64,000 nucleotides of DNA. Source: Paenibacillus polysaccharolyticus. Its GTDB lineage: Bacteria; Bacillota; Bacilli; Paenibacillales; Paenibacillaceae. Under the pieces are notes generated by a model that was given only the letters and a program-made list of their open reading frames with translations, ran no database searches and had not been told where the DNA came from. Location: positions 1-64,000 of the forward strand of contig NZ_FMVM01000025.1 in NCBI RefSeq assembly GCF_900102085.1. The letters run 5' to 3'. Both the position numbers and the translations under genes were made by a program. Below, in pieces: positions 30,812-38,660 of the stretch (position 1 is its first letter; each line of letters begins with the position of its first letter).

Positions 30812-31354
30812 ATGAAAGCTACTGGTATTGTCCGCCGTATAGATGACCTGGGTCGTGTGGTCATTCCTAAAGAAATCCGTCGTACGTTGCGTATTCGTGA
30901 GGGAGATCCGCTTGAAATTTTTGTGGATCGGGATGGAGAAGTTATTCTTAAAAAATATTCGCCTATTGGCGAACTTGGTGATTTTGCCAAAGAATATGCA
31001 GAATCGCTGTATGAGAGCACAGGTCACGTTACGATGATTTCTGACCGGGATACCATTATTACGGTGGCAGGCGGCTCCAAGAAAGAGTATTTGGATAAAC
31101 AGGTTGGCAGCCTTGTGGAAAGTTGCATGGAAAACCGTAAGACAATTATGGAAGCAACCAATGGTACTTATGAGCTTAGCAAAGATCATGACGAGACGTT
31201 ATCCTCTTTTGTTATCGCGCCAATTATCTCTGGTGGTGATCCCATCGGAACCGTTATCCTGTTCAACAAGGATGAATCCGTGAAGATGTCTCAGATGGAG
31301 ACTAAAATGGCAGAGACAGCTGCTGGCTTCCTTGGCAAACAAATGGAACAATAG
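30812..31354 (+). CDS. spoVT: SpoVT, stage V sporulation regulator
   Basis: A 180-residue regulator of forespore genes. Residues 1-50 are an AbrB-type DNA-binding domain (MKATGIVRRIDDLGRVVIPKEIRRTLRI) and the rest a GAF-like domain (TMISDRDTIITVAGGSKKEYLD...GTVILF). In B. subtilis it adjusts sigma-G-dependent transcription. ATG 30812 is preceded by a loose AAAGTGGGG. It is paralogous in its DNA-binding half to AbrB at 10569. A terminator follows. Confidence 0.96.
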   Translation: MKATGIVRRIDDLGRVVIPKEIRRTLRIREGDPLEIFVDRDGEVILKKYSPIGELGDFAKEYAESLYESTGHVTMISDRDTIITVAGGSKKEYLDKQVGSLVESCMENRKTIMEATNGTYELSKDHDETLSSFVIAPIISGGDPIGTVILFNKDESVKMSQMETKMAETAAGFLGKQMEQ

Positions 31355-31665
31355 ATAGCAGATGGACTCCTGTGAGCCTGAACCGGGCATACGGGAGTTT
31401 TTGCTTTTTACATATAAGTTGAACTATAAGTGTTTAGACAAGTACTCCGATGACAGAATAACCTGGAGAGTAGCGGTTATCCCCAGGATTTTTTTTGGAT
31501 TCCCTTTTCCAAAGGGGGAAAATCCGGTGATAAAGGCGAGGCATATGCTTCCGATGCAGCTTTCTTTCAGGGAGGCTAGAGGTTTTGATCTGATCACAGG
31601 TTTTGTGGCTCAAAGGATGTTCGTATTGTGTGCCTTCTGGCAGGTATAATAGCAAAGGAAGCCTT
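31355..31665 (+). other. Intergenic region between spoVT and spoVB with attenuator-like repeats
   Basis: After the spoVT terminator there are two mutually exclusive stems: ATAACC/GGTTAT (31458-31463, 31475-31480) and CCTGG/CCAGG (31462-31466, 31483-31487), the latter followed by T8. A TATAAT at about 31646 lacks a good -35. Confidence 0.4.
31366..31402 (+). terminator. spoVT terminator
   Basis: ACTCC (31366-31370) with GGAGT (31394-31398), extended by partial pairs, then T5. Confidence 0.65.
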
Positions 31666-33480
31666 ATGCTTCGTTTGAATGCCAGAATACACATGGAAGG
31701 AACCAGGAAATTGATAAAACAGCCATCTTCAGGAACAAGGCTGCTACAGGGTGCTTTTATCCTTGGGCTTGCCGCCATTATCTCCAAAATCATTGGTGCT
31801 TTTCAAAAAATTCCTCTTCAAAATCTGGGGGGAGACGGTGTCTTTGGTATCTACAATACGGTCTATCCGTTATATATGCTCATTATTACGCTGGCTGCGG
31901 CTGGGTTGCCCTTGGCTGTATCCAAATTCGTAGCTGAACAGAATGCCCTCGGCAGACCAGACGAGAGCCGAAGAATTATACGATTATCTTCGATGTTGCT
32001 TGGCGGATTAGGCATGATTACCGCGATGGTGATGTATGGAAGTGCACCGTGGGTCGCAGGTCTGATTGGGAATCAGCATGTGATTCCTTCCATCCGTGCA
32101 GCATCCCTGGCCTTGTTATGTGTACCGCTGATGACGGGTTTACGTGGATACTTCCAGGGAATGCAGCAGATGGTGCCTACAGCCGTATCTCAGGTGGTCG
32201 AACAGACGGTGCGGGTCACGGTCATGATTGTGGTGTTATTGTGGTTGATCCGCCAGGATGCTTCGCTTGAAACGGTTGCTTCCGGGGCAATGTTAGGCTC
32301 GGTAGCCGGAGGATGTGCAGGGCTCATCGTCATGTTGGGATTCGTATATAGACATCGGCGGAAAGAGCAGGAAGTACATTCGATGGATAGAGAGCCGATG
32401 TACACAGAAGATCGCAAGAAAAAGGGAGAGACAGTAAGTGAAGAGTCTTTGGATTCAGGGGCAGATCGGCATACTGGAGTAGTGGAACATGACGTTGCAG
32501 TAGTTGGAGGAAGCGGTCAAGCTCGTAAGATCAGACGCTCAAATGCCGAATGGATGCGTACTTTGCTTGTCTATGCCATTCCGGTTTGTCTTGGATCACT
32601 GGCAGTGCCCCTGATGAATCTGGTGGACACCTTTACCGTTCCACGTCTGCTACGCGGTGAAGGGCTGGATGATATGCAAACGATGGTATCCTTCGGCATC
32701 TACAACCGCGGATTGCCGCTGGTGCAGCTGGTGACGATGCTTGCCACGTCACTCTCGGTGCTGTTTATTCCGGCGATGGCCGAAGCGCGCCTGAAGGGCG
32801 GGCCAGAAGCCGTCAGGAAGCAAGCGGGCATGGCGCTGCGCTGGTTCTGGCTGATCGGTCTGGCAGCCTCTGCAGGACTTGCGGTGCTGGCAGACCCGAT
32901 TAACCGCATGCTGTACGGGGATGCCGCAGGCACCGAAGCATTGCGGTATATGGCGCTGACGGCTGCAGGCAGCACCGTCAGCATCATCGCGGCGGCGCTG
33001 CTGCAAGGCCTCGGCGCCGTGCGTGCTCCTGCGTTCAGCATGCTGGCCGCCGCAGGCGTCAAGGTGCTGCTGAACGTCATGCTTGTGCCAGCGCTGGGCA
33101 TCAGCGGCGCGGCACTTGCAGGTGCAGCCGCCTATATGCTGGCGGCTGGCCTGAATGTGGTGCTTCTGGCGCGGCTCACCGCCATGCACCCTGCTCCTGG
33201 CGCCGTCTTGGCGAAGCCGGCGCTGGTGATCGCCGCCATGAGCCTGGCGGCGCTAGGCATGGCCTGGGCCGCCGAAGCAGTGCTCGGCGGCTTGAGCATC
33301 GCAGCCACGCATCGGCTGGCTGCGATGGGCGTGAGCCTGCTGGGCATTGCCGCAGGCGCAGCCGTGTTTGTGCTGGCCGCGGCCCGGACAGGGCTGCTGA
33401 CCGCCGCAGAGCTGGCGGCCTTGCCGAAGCTGGGGCCGCGTCTGGCGCAGCTGTTGCGCAGACTGCGTGTACTGCGCTAG
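31666..33480 (+). CDS. spoVB: SpoVB/MurJ-like flippase family protein
   Basis: An approximately 604-residue MATE/MVF-fold membrane protein with about 14 hydrophobic segments, starting with LLQGAFILGLAAIISKIIGAFQKIPLQN. In B. subtilis, SpoVB is needed for spore cortex synthesis and resembles lipid II flippases. ATG 31666 follows AAAGGAA. A charged linker of about 65-70 residues (about 228-297) interrupts the transmembrane core. The second half (about 32700-33480) is strikingly GC-rich (Ala, Gly, Leu with GCG, GGC codons) compared with the first half. Its position after spoVT matches B. subtilis. Confidence 0.93.
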   Translation: MLRLNARIHMEGTRKLIKQPSSGTRLLQGAFILGLAAIISKIIGAFQKIPLQNLGGDGVFGIYNTVYPLYMLIITLAAAGLPLAVSKFVAEQNALGRPDESRRIIRLSSMLLGGLGMITAMVMYGSAPWVAGLIGNQHVIPSIRAASLALLCVPLMTGLRGYFQGMQQMVPTAVSQVVEQTVRVTVMIVVLLWLIRQDASLETVASGAMLGSVAGGCAGLIVMLGFVYRHRRKEQEVHSMDREPMYTEDRKKKGETVSEESLDSGADRHTGVVEHDVAVVGGSGQARKIRRSNAEWMRTLLVYAIPVCLGSLAVPLMNLVDTFTVPRLLRGEGLDDMQTMVSFGIYNRGLPLVQLVTMLATSLSVLFIPAMAEARLKGGPEAVRKQAGMALRWFWLIGLAASAGLAVLADPINRMLYGDAAGTEALRYMALTAAGSTVSIIAAALLQGLGAVRAPAFSMLAAAGVKVLLNVMLVPALGISGAALAGAAAYMLAAGLNVVLLARLTAMHPAPGAVLAKPALVIAAMSLAALGMAWAAEAVLGGLSIAATHRLAAMGVSLLGIAAGAAVFVLAAARTGLLTAAELAALPKLGPRLAQLLRRLRVLR

Positions 33481-33579
33481 CCAAATCATAGTTGCTATAG
33501 TGTAAGTTGATTGAGAGCCAGTACGACTGAAAAGCATGAAACAGCTACGCGGATGCAATTTTAGGATATCGACAGATTC

Positions 33580-33588
33580 TGGTATAAT
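33580..33588 (+). promoter_or_regulatory. Extended -10 promoter candidate for the MazG fusion gene
   Basis: TGG-TATAAT (33580-33588) is an extended -10. The -35 region is poor. It lies 126 bases before the start. Confidence 0.5.
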
Positions 33589-33713
33589 ACGTTTAATTAT
33601 TGAGCGCCATCCTGTTCAGATAAAAATGAGAGATGCTCATGCGCATATTGAAATGTTACATGAGTTAGAGGTAGGCCGGAAAAGCAGGATGGTTCGGATG
33701 GAGGTTAAGTGTA

Positions 33714-35207
33714 ATGAGTGCAGCTTTGACAGTGGTAGGTCTTGGATCTGGAGATGCGGACCAACTGACTTTAGGTATTATTAAAAAAATGAAACATGCG
33801 GCTACATTGTATGTACGCACACTGGATCATCCTGTCTTGAATGATTTACAGCAGGAAGGGCTAGAGATGACGTCGTTTGACACAATATATGAGTCCAAAT
33901 CCTCCTTCCCGGAGGTTTACGATGAGATTGCGAACCAATTAATCGACGCGGCTCGTAGCGGCGATGCAGGCACCGAGATTGTATATGCTGTACCAGGCCA
34001 TCCAATGGTGGCCGAAGCAAGTGTACGACTTTTGAAAGAACGTTGTCCGCAGCAGGGCATTTCCTTACGTATTATGGGCGGAGAGAGCTTCCTGGATGAA
34101 GCCTTTATCCGACTGGGATTCGACCCTATTGAAGGTTTTCAACTGCTTGATGCAAGTAGCCTCAGCCCCGAATTGATACAACCCCAGCTGCATACGTTGA
34201 TTGGACAAGTCTACGACGGTTTTACTGCATCCGATGTGAAGCTATGTCTAATGGAAGTATACCCGGATGATTATCCGGTGTTTGTGGGCCATGCACTTGG
34301 CGTACAAGATCAGGAAGTCATCCATAAGGTACCACTGCATGAGTTGGATCGTACTCCGGGATATGGCAACCTGTCGCTGATCTATGTGCCGAAAAATACA
34401 GATGATGCACTACGCCGCCGATCTTTCGCGCGATTGCACGAGATCGTAAACATTCTTCGCAGTCCGGGTGGCTGCCCATGGGATCAGGAGCAGACACATC
34501 AGTCGATTCGTAAAAACCTGATTGAAGAGACATACGAAGTGATTGAAACGATCGATGAGGATGACCCGGATCACATGAAAGAAGAACTGGGTGATCTGTT
34601 GTTGCAAATTATGTTGCATTCTCAGATGGAGGAAGAGGTTGGCACATTCAACGTATATGATGTTATAGAAGGACTTAATGACAAATTGATTTTCCGTCAC
34701 CCGCACGTATTTGGCGATAATCAAGCCGAAGACGCGAATGAAGCCCTGCAAAACTGGGAACAGATGAAAGCAGAGGAGAAAAAACGTAAAGGCCAGGACG
34801 TAGAAAAAACTTCCGTACTGGACGGTATCCCCCGTGATCTGCCTGCACTTATGAAAGGATATAAGCTCCAGAAGAAGGCCGCCAAAGTTGGCTTTGACTG
34901 GGATGATGTGGAGGGCGTTTTTGCCAAGATCGAAGAAGAACTGGCTGAACTCAGAGAAGCGGTACAGCAAGGGCATGATGCAGAAGCACGCAAGCTTGAA
35001 CTCGGTGATGTGTTATTTGCCACGGCGAATGTGGCACGTTTTATTGACACAGATCCGGAGGAGGCTCTTGCCGCCACGAACCGCAAGTTTGTGGCAAGGT
35101 TTCAGTACATTGAGGATCGGTTGCGTGAACAGGGCAAAACACCTGCGGAAAGTACGGTAGAAGAGATGGAGCGGTTCTGGCAACAGGCAAAGAAGGCCGG
35201 GCTCTGA
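33714..35207 (+). CDS. yabN: Tetrapyrrole methylase-like / MazG pyrophosphohydrolase fusion (YabN)
   Basis: A 497-residue two-domain protein. Residues 1-220 are a SAM-methyltransferase fold of the tetrapyrrole methylase family (LTVVGLGSGDADQLT, VYAVPGHPMVAEAS). Residues 235-490 hold MazG NTP pyrophosphohydrolase repeats with metal-binding EExxD signatures (LIEETYEVIETIDEDDPDHMKEELGDLL; KIEEELAELREA). MazG hydrolyses non-canonical NTPs; the role of the methylase half is unknown in the family. GGAGG precedes ATG 33714. It precedes hup and rqcP. Confidence 0.94.
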   Translation: MSAALTVVGLGSGDADQLTLGIIKKMKHAATLYVRTLDHPVLNDLQQEGLEMTSFDTIYESKSSFPEVYDEIANQLIDAARSGDAGTEIVYAVPGHPMVAEASVRLLKERCPQQGISLRIMGGESFLDEAFIRLGFDPIEGFQLLDASSLSPELIQPQLHTLIGQVYDGFTASDVKLCLMEVYPDDYPVFVGHALGVQDQEVIHKVPLHELDRTPGYGNLSLIYVPKNTDDALRRRSFARLHEIVNILRSPGGCPWDQEQTHQSIRKNLIEETYEVIETIDEDDPDHMKEELGDLLLQIMLHSQMEEEVGTFNVYDVIEGLNDKLIFRHPHVFGDNQAEDANEALQNWEQMKAEEKKRKGQDVEKTSVLDGIPRDLPALMKGYKLQKKAAKVGFDWDDVEGVFAKIEEELAELREAVQQGHDAEARKLELGDVLFATANVARFIDTDPEEALAATNRKFVARFQYIEDRLREQGKTPAESTVEEMERFWQQAKKAGL

Positions 35208-35511
35208 TTTTACTGATTTGTAAAAATACCCAGACACCGTATTCCATCAGGCTCGGCAGTGTGTTATGATGATACGAACGTGTGTTCAGCATTATATTGA
35301 GTCTGGTGTTTGAAGAGACATCATATCGGGTACTGGACTAAGATGATTCTCTGTCATGCAACGGCATAAGTTAAAAAAAGTCGTTGGTCAAGGCAGGAAT
35401 TTAGCATGAAAGCCAGAATACATGTGTAGTAACCGTGCGAGAATCAACTTGGTTATTTTAAAACAGCCAAGGCTCGCAGATACTTTTTTTTCAATTTGGG
35501 AGGCTTTTAAC
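35208..35511 (+). other. Leader region of the HU gene with terminator-like hairpin
   Basis: Just before the HU ribosome-binding site TGCGAG (35436-35441) pairs with CTCGCA (35473-35478), and CTTGG (35448-35452) with CCAAG (35467-35471). T8 follows five bases later (35484-35491). A TATGAT at about 35265 could be a -10. The arrangement looks like an attenuator. Confidence 0.4.
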
Positions 35512-35784
35512 ATGAACAAAACAGACCTGATCAACAACATTTCAAACAAAAGCGGTTTGACAAAGAAAGATGTCGAGTCCGTATTGAACGGCTTTTTAGG
35601 AGAAATTACAGATGCACTTGCCAGCGGAGACAAAGTACAATTGATCGGCTTTGGCACTTTTGAGACCCGCAAACGTTCTGGTCGTACGGGACGTAACCCA
35701 CAAACAGGGAATGAGATTGTGATTCCTGAGTCCACTGTTCCTGCATTCAAAGCAGGTAACAAACTTAAAGAAGCTGTAAAATAA
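35512..35784 (+). CDS. hup: HU-family nucleoid protein
   Basis: A 90-residue HU (HBsu-like) with MNKTDLINNISNKSGLTKKDVESVLNGF, GFGTFETRKRSGRTGRNPQTGNEI (DNA-binding arm with conserved Pro) and AFKAGNKLKEAV. HU bends and compacts DNA. GGGAGG precedes ATG 35512. The last base of its TAA is the first of the rqcP ATG, giving a translationally coupled pair. In B. subtilis hbs is elsewhere, near spoIVA. Confidence 0.96.
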   Translation: MNKTDLINNISNKSGLTKKDVESVLNGFLGEITDALASGDKVQLIGFGTFETRKRSGRTGRNPQTGNEIVIPESTVPAFKAGNKLKEAVK

Positions 35785-36062
35785 TGCGTCTTGATAAATT
35801 CCTGAAGGTATCTCGGTTGATCAAACGCCGTACTGTAGCCAAGGACGTTTCTGAACAGGGACGTGTTCTTGTAAATGGACGGGAAGCCAAGCCCAGCGCT
35901 GCTGTAAAGGTAGGCGATGAGCTGACGGTTCAGTTCGGTCAGAAGCTAGTCACCGTGAAGGTGGAGCGTCTTGCTGAGAGTACTAAGAAGGATGAGGCAA
36001 GCAGCCTCTATACCTTGGTTAAGGAAGAGCCGATTGCCAAGGATAACGGGATGGATTGGTAA
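35784..36062 (+). CDS. rqcP: RqcP, S4-domain ribosome quality-control protein
   Basis: A 92-residue S4 RNA-binding protein (YabO/Hsp15-like) with MRLDKFLKVSRLIKRRTVAKDV at the start. In B. subtilis RqcP works with RqcH to add alanine tails to nascent chains on stalled 50S subunits. It overlaps hup by one base (TAATG), so translation is coupled. A good terminator follows at 36099, separating it from yabP. Confidence 0.95.
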   Translation: MRLDKFLKVSRLIKRRTVAKDVSEQGRVLVNGREAKPSAAVKVGDELTVQFGQKLVTVKVERLAESTKKDEASSLYTLVKEEPIAKDNGMDW

Positions 36063-36098
36063 CAGAAATTTCTGATACATCTTTAGATCATTTAAATG

Positions 36099-36130
36099 AA
36101 GCGTTCTCCCAGTAAAGGGAGGACGCTTTT
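36099..36130 (+). terminator. rqcP terminator
   Basis: AAGCGT-CTCCC (36099-36110) pairs with GGGAG-ACGCTT (36117-36128), then T-rich. Confidence 0.85.
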
Positions 36131-36197
36131 ATGTTTTTTTTCCCAGAGACAAATGGAAAGATCAAAGAGACAGGAGTTCTAATCTGGGTATCTCATC

Positions 36198-36205
36198 CAT
36201 AAGCT
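36198..36205 (+). promoter_or_regulatory. Possible sigma-E -10 for yabP
   Basis: CATAAGCT fits the sigma-E -10 pattern CATANNNT. No good -35 was found. yabP and yabQ are sigma-E dependent in B. subtilis. Confidence 0.3.
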
Positions 36206-36233
36206 AGGTACTAAAGAAGGAGGGGTACATGCC

Positions 36234-36518
36234 ATGGCTGAGCACGGAAAAGCTAAACAACACTATCTAAACATGCAAAATAGGAAACTGCTGGATCTAA
36301 CAGGGGTTTCGAATGTGGAGAGCTTTGACAGTGAGGAGTTCTTGCTTCAGACCGAACTTGGGCATCTGACGATCCGGGGGCACAATTTACATATCAAAAA
36401 CCTGAGCCTGGAGGAAGGTCTTTTATCCATTGAGGGTACGGTCAGTTCACTTCAGTATCTCGATCCCGGTTCCCAGTCCAAAAACAGCAAAGGCCTGTTT
36501 GGCAAGATGTTCCGATGA
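36234..36518 (+). CDS. yabP: YabP sporulation protein
   Basis: A 94-residue soluble protein of the YabP/YqfC family (NRKLLDLTGVSNVESFDSEEFLLQTELGHLTIRGHNLHIKNLSLEEGLLSIEG), needed for normal spore formation in B. subtilis; the mechanism is unknown. AAGGAGGGG precedes ATG 36234. It overlaps yabQ through ATGA. A possible sigma-E -10 lies upstream. Confidence 0.94.
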   Translation: MAEHGKAKQHYLNMQNRKLLDLTGVSNVESFDSEEFLLQTELGHLTIRGHNLHIKNLSLEEGLLSIEGTVSSLQYLDPGSQSKNSKGLFGKMFR

Positions 36519-37108
36519 TTCTGGATGCGCAGTGGATCACACTGACCTGGATGGTGTTATCGGGAGTTGTGATGGGTGTAGCTTATGACAGTTACCGGGT
36601 ACTGTCAGGACAGCTGCGATTTCCGAGGTGGAGCATCCACACGTTAGACCTGTTGTATTGGGTCGCTTCCGCACTGTTCGTTTTCCGGATGTTGTATGCC
36701 GGAAACCACGGACAGTTGCGGTTTTATGTCTTTTTGGGGCTGATTATCGGAGTTTGCTTCTATTTTTGGCTTTTAAGTGTTACAACCCAGCATTTTGTGG
36801 TAATGTTAATTAAACTCGCGAGAACACTCATCCAGTGGTGTGGACATATCCTTAACATCCTGATTGTTGTGCCAGCGAAGGGAATATACAGATTGGTTCG
36901 TGTATTATTTGGTTTCATCATCGCGATCCTGCTATTCCTGGGCAAGCTGGTGTTGCAATGTTTAATCCCTTTCGGCAAGTTGTTCCGCTGGATGTTTAGG
37001 CCGCTACTGAGATATTGGGTAACGCCTCGATGGATGATCCAAGCGGGTACAAGAATTGCAGCGATATGGAAACGCTGGTTTCAAGGAGGTCGTCCGGGGA
37101 ATGAGTAG
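36515..37108 (+). CDS. yabQ: YabQ, spore cortex membrane protein
   Basis: A 197-residue integral membrane protein with five to six hydrophobic segments (for example ITLTWMVLSGVVMGVAY, FYVFLGLIIGVCFYFWLL, LFGFIIAILLFLG) and an Arg/Trp-rich C-terminus. In B. subtilis it localises to the outer forespore membrane and is required for the cortex. It starts within the yabP stop (ATGA, 36515-36518) and overlaps divIC by 8 bases. Confidence 0.93.
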   Translation: MILDAQWITLTWMVLSGVVMGVAYDSYRVLSGQLRFPRWSIHTLDLLYWVASALFVFRMLYAGNHGQLRFYVFLGLIIGVCFYFWLLSVTTQHFVVMLIKLARTLIQWCGHILNILIVVPAKGIYRLVRVLFGFIIAILLFLGKLVLQCLIPFGKLFRWMFRPLLRYWVTPRWMIQAGTRIAAIWKRWFQGGRPGNE

Positions 37109-37436
37109 AACACCTGTGGGTAGTAAGAAGAGCCCAGCTAATCAGGGAAAATCTGCTGGTGCACGAAGGCGTCTGATGCTTTGGTTGACATTTGTTGCTG
37201 TATTTGCGATCTGGGCAGGATATACGTTTCTTGTACAGAATGCGCAAATTTCGGACAAGAGTGATTACTTGGCCACACAGCAAACTTCGCAGCAGGATAC
37301 GCAGAAACAGCTCGAGCAGCTGAAGTATGAGGTCAGTCGGTTGAAGGACCCTGAATACATAGGACAGCTGGCACGAAAAAAAGGTTACTATCTTCCTGAA
37401 GAAACACCAATTCAGGTCGAAGGGTCAGGGAACTGA
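37101..37436 (+). CDS. divIC: DivIC cell-division protein
   Basis: A 111-residue single-pass (type II) septum protein: a basic cytoplasmic tail, one TM helix (about residues 27-46, LMLWLTFVAVFAIWAGYTFLV) and an extracytoplasmic coiled coil ending in LKDPEYIGQLARKKGYYLP, the FtsB/DivIC signature. It forms a complex with FtsL and DivIB. ATG 37101 overlaps the yabQ stop and follows AAGGAGGTC. It is cotranscribed with sporulation genes in this arrangement. Confidence 0.94.
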   Translation: MSRTPVGSKKSPANQGKSAGARRRLMLWLTFVAVFAIWAGYTFLVQNAQISDKSDYLATQQTSQQDTQKQLEQLKYEVSRLKDPEYIGQLARKKGYYLPEETPIQVEGSGN

Positions 37437-37530
37437 TGGAATCCAGTCTTTTGCTGAGCAAGGTTTGTTTTCCATGAGTCTTATGCGCGTAAACCGGAAA
37501 AAATAGGCGTTACAATGGGGTAGTGCTCAG

Positions 37531-37560
37531 TTGACCTTGGTTTATGGCATAAGGTATAAT
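37531..37560 (+). promoter_or_regulatory. yabR sigma-A promoter
   Basis: TTGACC (37531-37536), 18-bp spacer, TATAAT (37555-37560). Confidence 0.75.
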
Positions 37561-37634
37561 TACATTTAGCACAGCATGATTTTGGCATTCAAAAAATCGG
37601 GTTGTATATTTTTAAGGGAGGATCATTTTATTCT

Positions 37635-38162
37635 ATGGCAATTGAAGTGGGCACCAAGTTAGAGGGCAAGGTGACAGGAATCACGCATTTTGGAGCATTT
37701 GTGGATCTGTCAGGAGGTGTCACGGGTCTCGTTCACATCTCGGAAATCGCCGACAATTACGTCAAAGATGTCAACGACCACCTGAAGCTGAATGACCAAG
37801 TCACAGTAAAGGTTATCAACGTTGACAAAGACGGCAAGATCGGACTTTCCATCAAACAGGCTGTTGACAAACCGGTAGAGCAACAAACTCAATCCAGACC
37901 CCCAAGAGCTCCTAGACCGGAACGCAGTGGAGGAGATCGCGAACGATTCAGCGGCGGAGGCCCAAGTGGTGGCCAAGGTCGTGGTGGTGGCGGCGGTGGA
38001 TTTAACCGTGACCGCGGAGGCCGTTCTTTCAAGCCCGCAGCAGGCAAACCTTCATTTGAGGATAAAATGTCACGCTTCCTGAAAGATAGCGAGGAACGGA
38101 TCTCTTCGCTCAAGAAGAATACAGAAGGCAAACGCGGTGGCCGCGGCGCTAAGCGTGTGTAA
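37635..38162 (+). CDS. yabR: YabR-like S1-domain RNA-binding protein with RGG-rich insert
   Basis: A protein of about 175 residues. Residues 1-75 are an S1 domain (MAIEVGTKLEGKVTGITHFGAFVD, GLVHISEIAD, GKIGLSIKQ). Residues 88-134 are Gly/Arg/Phe-rich with RG and GG repeats. The C-terminus (138-175) is a helical basic segment ending KRGGRGAKRV. B. subtilis YabR is about 128 residues and lacks the long Gly-rich part. A role in RNA or ribosome binding is inferred from the S1 domain. Start ATG 37635 gives the conserved N-terminus; AGGGAGG is 13 bases before, rather far. Confidence 0.9.
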   Translation: MAIEVGTKLEGKVTGITHFGAFVDLSGGVTGLVHISEIADNYVKDVNDHLKLNDQVTVKVINVDKDGKIGLSIKQAVDKPVEQQTQSRPPRAPRPERSGGDRERFSGGGPSGGQGRGGGGGGFNRDRGGRSFKPAAGKPSFEDKMSRFLKDSEERISSLKKNTEGKRGGRGAKRV

Positions 38163-38193
38163 TCTGTTTCAACCTGATTTGAATATATAAGTA

Positions 38194-38227
38194 AAACCGT
38201 TAGCCTACTGGCTAACGGTTTTTTTGT
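38194..38227 (+). terminator. yabR terminator
   Basis: Perfect 12-bp stem (38194-38205 with 38210-38221) around TACT, then T-rich. Confidence 0.93.
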
Positions 38228-38539
38228 GCTTATTTTATATAATCTGATGACCATTTCATATTTCGATGAAACATCGGCTAGGCGTTTATTTTTAGGTAAA
38301 ACGCGACATGATTTCTTCATGATTTACATTGTGCAGGGGAGAATAAGAACATTTGTCGTCTCCCATTTTTTACCGACAGGTTTCCATGGCATTCTCCAGT
38401 TATTCTGCTCAGATCATGACGACACCCTCTAACTTCTCGTTCAAAATCAGACATGCCACCGTTCAACAGTTTGCTCAAAAATGCTGGAAAGCACAATAAG
38501 GCCGAGGGTTTCACACCATCGCGCCGCAGCAGTTTCTTT

Positions 38540-38605
38540 TGTCGTAAACTTTTTGAAGCTCGTCCAGCTATTCTGACAAACTATGTCTTCTATTCTATCT
38601 ATAAT
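38540..38605 (+). promoter_or_regulatory. Spo0A-activated spoIIE promoter
   Basis: CTGACA (38573-38578), 21-bp spacer, TATAAT (38600-38605). The over-long spacer is the known hallmark of the sigma-A promoter of B. subtilis spoIIE, which needs Spo0A~P. A 0A-like box TGTCGTA (one mismatch) is at 38540-38546, and TTTGTCAG-like sequence overlaps the -35 on the minus strand. The 500 bases upstream hold no gene and no tRNA. Confidence 0.7.
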
Positions 38606-38660
38606 CAGAACTATCGAGAGTGAAACACGAAATCAAATAATCGAATGGGGTGCCTTGAGC

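Noticed and set aside
38228..38539. Possible tRNA genes before spoIIE, as in B. subtilis
   Set aside because: No cloverleaf and no TTCGAAT-type arm on either strand.
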